A DNA stretch of 64,000 bases, taken from contig MNCI01017777.1 in the NCBI GenBank assembly GCA_015680685.1, forward strand, positions 92,008-156,007. The letters run 5' to 3'. Under the pieces are notes generated by a model. The model was given only the letters and a program-made list of their open reading frames with translations. It made no database searches and was not told where the DNA came from. This stretch comes from Gnetum montanum. Its lineage: Eukaryota > Streptophyta > Gnetopsida > Gnetales > Gnetaceae. Position 1 is the first letter of the stretch; every line of letters starts with the position of its first letter. The position numbers and the translations under genes are program-made. This document shows positions 60,127 to 64,000 of the stretch, piece after piece.

Positions 60127-63100
60127 TAGCCCTATGAATGAATTGAAATTTTTCCTCAGGTTCTTTGCAAAATTGGAAAGGTATGGCATTATTGACTAAT
60201 CTTTCATAAACAATAAAGATTGACTTGACAAAGAATGGAGTGCCTAGGTGTACAAATAAACACATTACAAATACGGTAGTGTTCAAGACAGAAAATTGAA
60301 CACCATAACTTAACTTTTCAAAATTGGATAGCACATTCCTTGATGATGTGAATTTTGATGAAGAAGATCAAATAGTCTCAAGTGGTGATGACTCCTGAGG
60401 TTCTAAGGAACCTTCTTTGGCTTCATGCACATGCGATGGTTGAGGTGGCTATGGCTATCTTCCTACTACTAAAACTTCTGGTGGGAGGTGAAAAGCATCT
60501 AACAATGCTTTCATTTTCTCCATATTAAAACTAGGATTGTGTACTATCCATGTAGCTTCATTGATCTGGATTAGAACATGCACATCCTAGGGATATGGTA
60601 TTTCTAGAAACAACTCCTTCGTGTTGATGAACTAGGCAGTGACTTGTTTGTGTTTAATGTCAAACACTCTAACTGTATTCTTTAGATCCTAGTAATCATT
60701 CATCCTTTTGGCTAAGTTCTTAGCAATTGACCATTGATCTATGAATCGTGATCTATGAACTTTGAGTTCAACATCTGTAGTCTCAAGCTTCTACTTGATG
60801 TCTATATGGTGCTTGAACTCCACCTTATAAAATGAATATGAGCTAGGCACTTGTTTCTCTAACTTTAACTATGATTATTTGATAGTCAACATAGCTAGGT
60901 TCATTTAATATAGATTGGCCAACTCCATGTACTCTATCATTTCTTATATTTGTAACTTCTTTAGCTAAATTTCCACTTTGTTGTAGGCATCAATCCCATC
61001 AATGATGGGTTGCCAAAATTCATTCCCTTATTGGAGTTACTAGAGGACTTCATTTATTTTTGACTTCCCCATTTGGATGTGCTTTTCATTTACTTCCTTT
61101 TGTAGGCCAACTTAGTCTTTGCAATGATTCTTTACTCTTTGAAACTTAAGAACCTCATTTTTCTAGGTGGAAATCTCAATGGTAGACTTCTAGTGTAAGG
61201 CTTGAACTTCATCCATTGAAATATTTCAATTCTCCATGGCCAATCTCCTTAACTCAGTATTTACCTTGGCAAGCTACTCCTACTGTTGATGAAAAAATTG
61301 TTACATCTATTCCTTTTTGGCATCAACATTACGTAGGTGATGGTTTTGTGTAGTTAGAGCTTCATTCTCCTGGTGCATCTAAGCTACGTCCTTTTGAATT
61401 AAATATTTCTTTACCTCTATTGTGAACTCATTAAATATGGTCATTATTTCCTTCTCCTTAGCCTATTTGAATCATTTTTGAAGCTATTGGAAAGCTTTAT
61501 CTTTAGTTGTTGTTGGGCTAAGTATTGTAGGATTAGCAAGGAAGGCATGTAATTTGGTAACCTTTGTGACCAAGTGTTGATTTTATGCTTGAGCTATTTT
61601 GAGTTGCCCCTCTACAATGATTCACTTGCACCTTGAATCCAATAGCTCTAACTGGGTTGTGGTGATGTTTTCTAGAAAATTAAAGATATTTAGAATTAGT
61701 TGACTAGTCTCCAATAGTTAGTTTAGTAATTGTTCATGTTGGGTTACATTCAAATTTTTGCTGAATATGTTTATAGATTTCTACACATCTCTAAGTGTAG
61801 ATATGTTTGGTATAGATGCCACAGGTGCACTTAGTGCTTTAGCAACATGCTCAATAACCACCTTAGCCACCATCTCCTATGATTGGTATTGCATCACTAG
61901 GACAGTTTCCCTTTCACCCTTCTACAAACACACTAAAAAGGTGCTGGAATTCTAAGATTTTTGAAAATAAATGATGTTGTGATAAGGATATTGTCACCTC
62001 TTGAGCATTGGCATCCAACCTCGTAGGCAATTGCATTCATTGGGAAAAGAATATTGGCCCACCCCTCTCCATCTAACTGATTATTCAAGACACCTCATTA
62101 AGGTGACTCATTATTAGTCTATACACAAATGGATCCACACCACTTGTCCCTACATGCTACTCTTGCTCACTCAAGAGCTACTCCCAGATTTTGTGCAAGT
62201 GCTCAATGGCTACACTAGCCTCCGACATTGTTTCTTGAGTAGGTGGTGGTGGTGGTGACTACTCCTCTTTTTGAGTTATCTTTGGAATTTTTTCTTTCAT
62301 AAATTTAGACCATGAGGCCAAAGGAGCATGTCTAATTGTATCGATGAAATAGCAGATGATTCTTTCCCTTTTACAAAGTTTTTGAATGAGACACAGAAAG
62401 GGCAAGGTTTTTCTTCCATGTTTGTTGTCCTTGAAATGATTTTTAATATCCATGTAGATGAGTTGTGGAAGGTTCATAGGAAATTTCTTGCTTAGAGAAA
62501 CACATGCTCAGGTGGAGAAGATGGTTACCTTGCTTGGCCTCATCATTGAATTAATGTGATAGGCCATAATTTTGAAATTGATGTGCCCCATTGATGTGAG
62601 TGCTTCATACTTCTTACGGTCAACCCTGTAGCACTGCTAAGTCCATTTCATTTTACCCTTAGGATCACCTTTCATTAATAGCTCTGCCAACTGTGTCCAA
62701 GTAGGATATTTGAATATCCTTGATCTTGATTGTGGACCCTAGCCTTTGATTGTTCCAAAATAGATATGTTTCTCCCAGGTACCATTCCCCACTAGATGTG
62801 ATGATTGGCCATATGGGAGAGGTTTATAGTTGTGTTTTGTATTCTACTAGAGCTTTTTCTAGGAATGGACAGAAGTTCATTTCTTGAAGCATTGATCATT
62901 GAATCTATCGAGACTTGATGACATCAAGGCAAGCTTGAGTTAAAGTGGCATCAAGACTTGGTATGGGTCCTAGCACTTCTCCTCACTATGAGGGCTCATT
63001 GGACACTTCTTTGTTTGGAATCTATTGAACAAATTCCACTTTGGGCTCCTCAAGAAGAGGTCCCATTGCATGGGTTTTCTCTGATAGTCATTAGGCTTGT

Positions 63101-63171
63101 TCTTATTGGCCCGTTCTAGCTTTGGGTTGCTTCTCCCTTGGTTCCTGTGAACATTTCAATTTTGGTGCCAT
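60127..63171 (-). pseudogene. ORFx, right-hand copy, nearly full length
   Basis: Minus-strand coding-like sequence of about 3 kb. The N-terminal half includes SSGEWYLGETYLFW (about 62775-62820) and GRKTLPFLCLIQKLCKR (62370-62425) within 62259-62477. The C-terminal half (60450-61700) reads as long Lys/Glu/Gln-rich helices, such as VGLQKEVNEKHIQMGKSKIN (about 61050-61110), followed by EAKEGSLEPQESSPLET (60375-60430) and the LTR. It aligns with 631-2405 and, in part, with 48540-49480 and 50576-52389. It resembles uncharacterised plant retrotransposon proteins; function unknown. There are many in-frame TAG codons, with few indels. The ORF at 59930-60334 runs from its end into the LTR. The plus-strand ORF at 61758-61955 is its shadow. 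Confidence 0.65.
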
Positions 63172-64000
63172 CTATAATCATAGTGAGACCATGGGCTAGC
63201 AATTTTTGTCTAACATGAATTAATTAGGATACCTTTATACTTGACTAAGTTGTGATTATGGCTAATTTGATTACTCCAATTATTATATATTTATGTTTTA
63301 TTATTAATAAATTATCTCATAGGTTGTTGAAAGGATTAACTTTCAAAAAAAGTGATGTTTGTATATTGCTAAGGTTATTAACCCTTTGGGGAAGTTAGAA
63401 ACATTTTTCAAAAATTTCATTACAAACCTTAAGGTTTGTGGCCCCCATAATAAAAAGCTTAACTTTGGTAATTGTAGGAGTGAAAAACAAAGTGATTTGG
63501 ACAAAAAAATAGGATGTTATGGGCTATGGAAGGTTTTAGGCTCTGAAAATTATCAAAAGCTCCCCATGTGTTATGAGTAGAATGACAAAAAACTTCTAAG
63601 TGCATGGCAGTATTTATAGGATTTTAATACTAGGTTGATGAGGCCTTGTTAATGCAGTTAGCTGCATTGATGTAGCTATTGACCACCATAGATGACTATT
63701 AAGTTTAGTCAAACTTGCAAAATACAGAGAATTTTTAAATGAAATTGGGGTTAAATAAAAGCTCAAAAGGCTAAGAATAGTATGAAAATATGAGAAGAGG
63801 GTGTTGGAGTTCATAAATTTGTAAAGTGGAGAAAAAATGATTTGGATAATGAATGAAATAAAATGTTAAGGAGCACTGAGCATAATACTCAATGGAATAT
63901 GAAAAATAGAGGATTATGGCAATGTTAGAAGTAAGGAAACTTAAGTAATCAAGCCAAGATCTATGTAATTTAGTCTTTCCCATAGTAGGTTCATGCCCTT
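63172..64000 (-). promoter_or_regulatory. Internal promoter/leader module, right-hand copy (runs off window)
   Basis: It matches 2406-3265. The acceptor ATTATAG|ATGG lies at 63169-63176 and a donor-like AAAGTTAAGC near 63456-63465. The TATA box CTATAAATACTG lies at + 63609-63620, with GAGGCC-type repeats upstream in element sense (63632-63680). It ends at the window edge, so pol would lie to the right. Confidence 0.4.

Noticed and set aside
1-64000. A new defence, toxin or metabolic gene cluster
   Set aside because: Apart from a broken pectinesterase all coding-like sequence traces to retroelements, a pararetrovirus or unidentified repeat remnants.

Overview
This looks like nuclear DNA of a land plant, most likely a seed plant with a large, repeat-rich genome. 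A gymnosperm is a reasonable guess, but the window alone cannot settle it. The sequence is very A/T-rich and has no prokaryotic-style gene packing. It contains a single recognisable host gene, a five-exon pectinesterase, and even that is broken. Nearly everything else is decayed transposable-element DNA: Ty3/gypsy LTR retrotransposons, LINEs, tRNA-derived SINEs and one endogenous pararetrovirus. There are single Ns at 10730, 46654 and 57907 and one 216-base N gap at 35509-35724.

Left part (1-12.9 kb): a LINE 3' end (1-630) truncates a minus-strand Ty3/gypsy element of Athila/Tat type. That element's parts, read on the minus strand, are a 5' LTR (10448-11441), a tRNA-Asp-like primer site, gag, pol (protease/RT/RNase H/integrase), a conserved non-coding module with a TATA box and splice-like sites, and an extra ORF called here ORFx. 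Next to it, two related LTRs face each other with their primer sites and leaders inward, forming a large palindrome (11443-12851).

Middle part (12.9-36.6 kb): LINE reverse-transcriptase and 3'-end fragments, many copies of one tRNA-derived SINE family, a near full-length endogenous caulimovirid (about 23.1-29.3 kb: movement protein, coat protein, protease/RT/RNase H, a further ORF and a TATA region), and then the pectinesterase pseudogene on the minus strand (30744-33743).

Right part (36.6-64 kb): a gypsy pol fragment beside an LTR-bounded deletion derivative (37911-41748) that kept only gag and an integrase tail. A 7.2-kb plus-strand LTR element (43417-50575) carries gag and ORFx but no detectable pol, and sits against the ORFx tail and LTR of another relative (50576-53147). 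After more LINE debris and a separate gag, the 3' end of another minus-strand element (LTR 59284-60126, ORFx 60127-63171) runs off the right edge.

The elements of this LTR superfamily share the LTR ends TGATGAG...CTCATCA, a tRNA-Asp-like primer site and ORFx. ORFx occurs four times, and in two copies lies behind a module resembling the LTR's own U3 promoter. All copies have stop codons. Several key changes are C-to-T or G-to-A transitions, as expected from cytosine methylation. No intact gene and no clear new cellular system was found. The most novel item is the repeated ORFx plus internal promoter/splice module.
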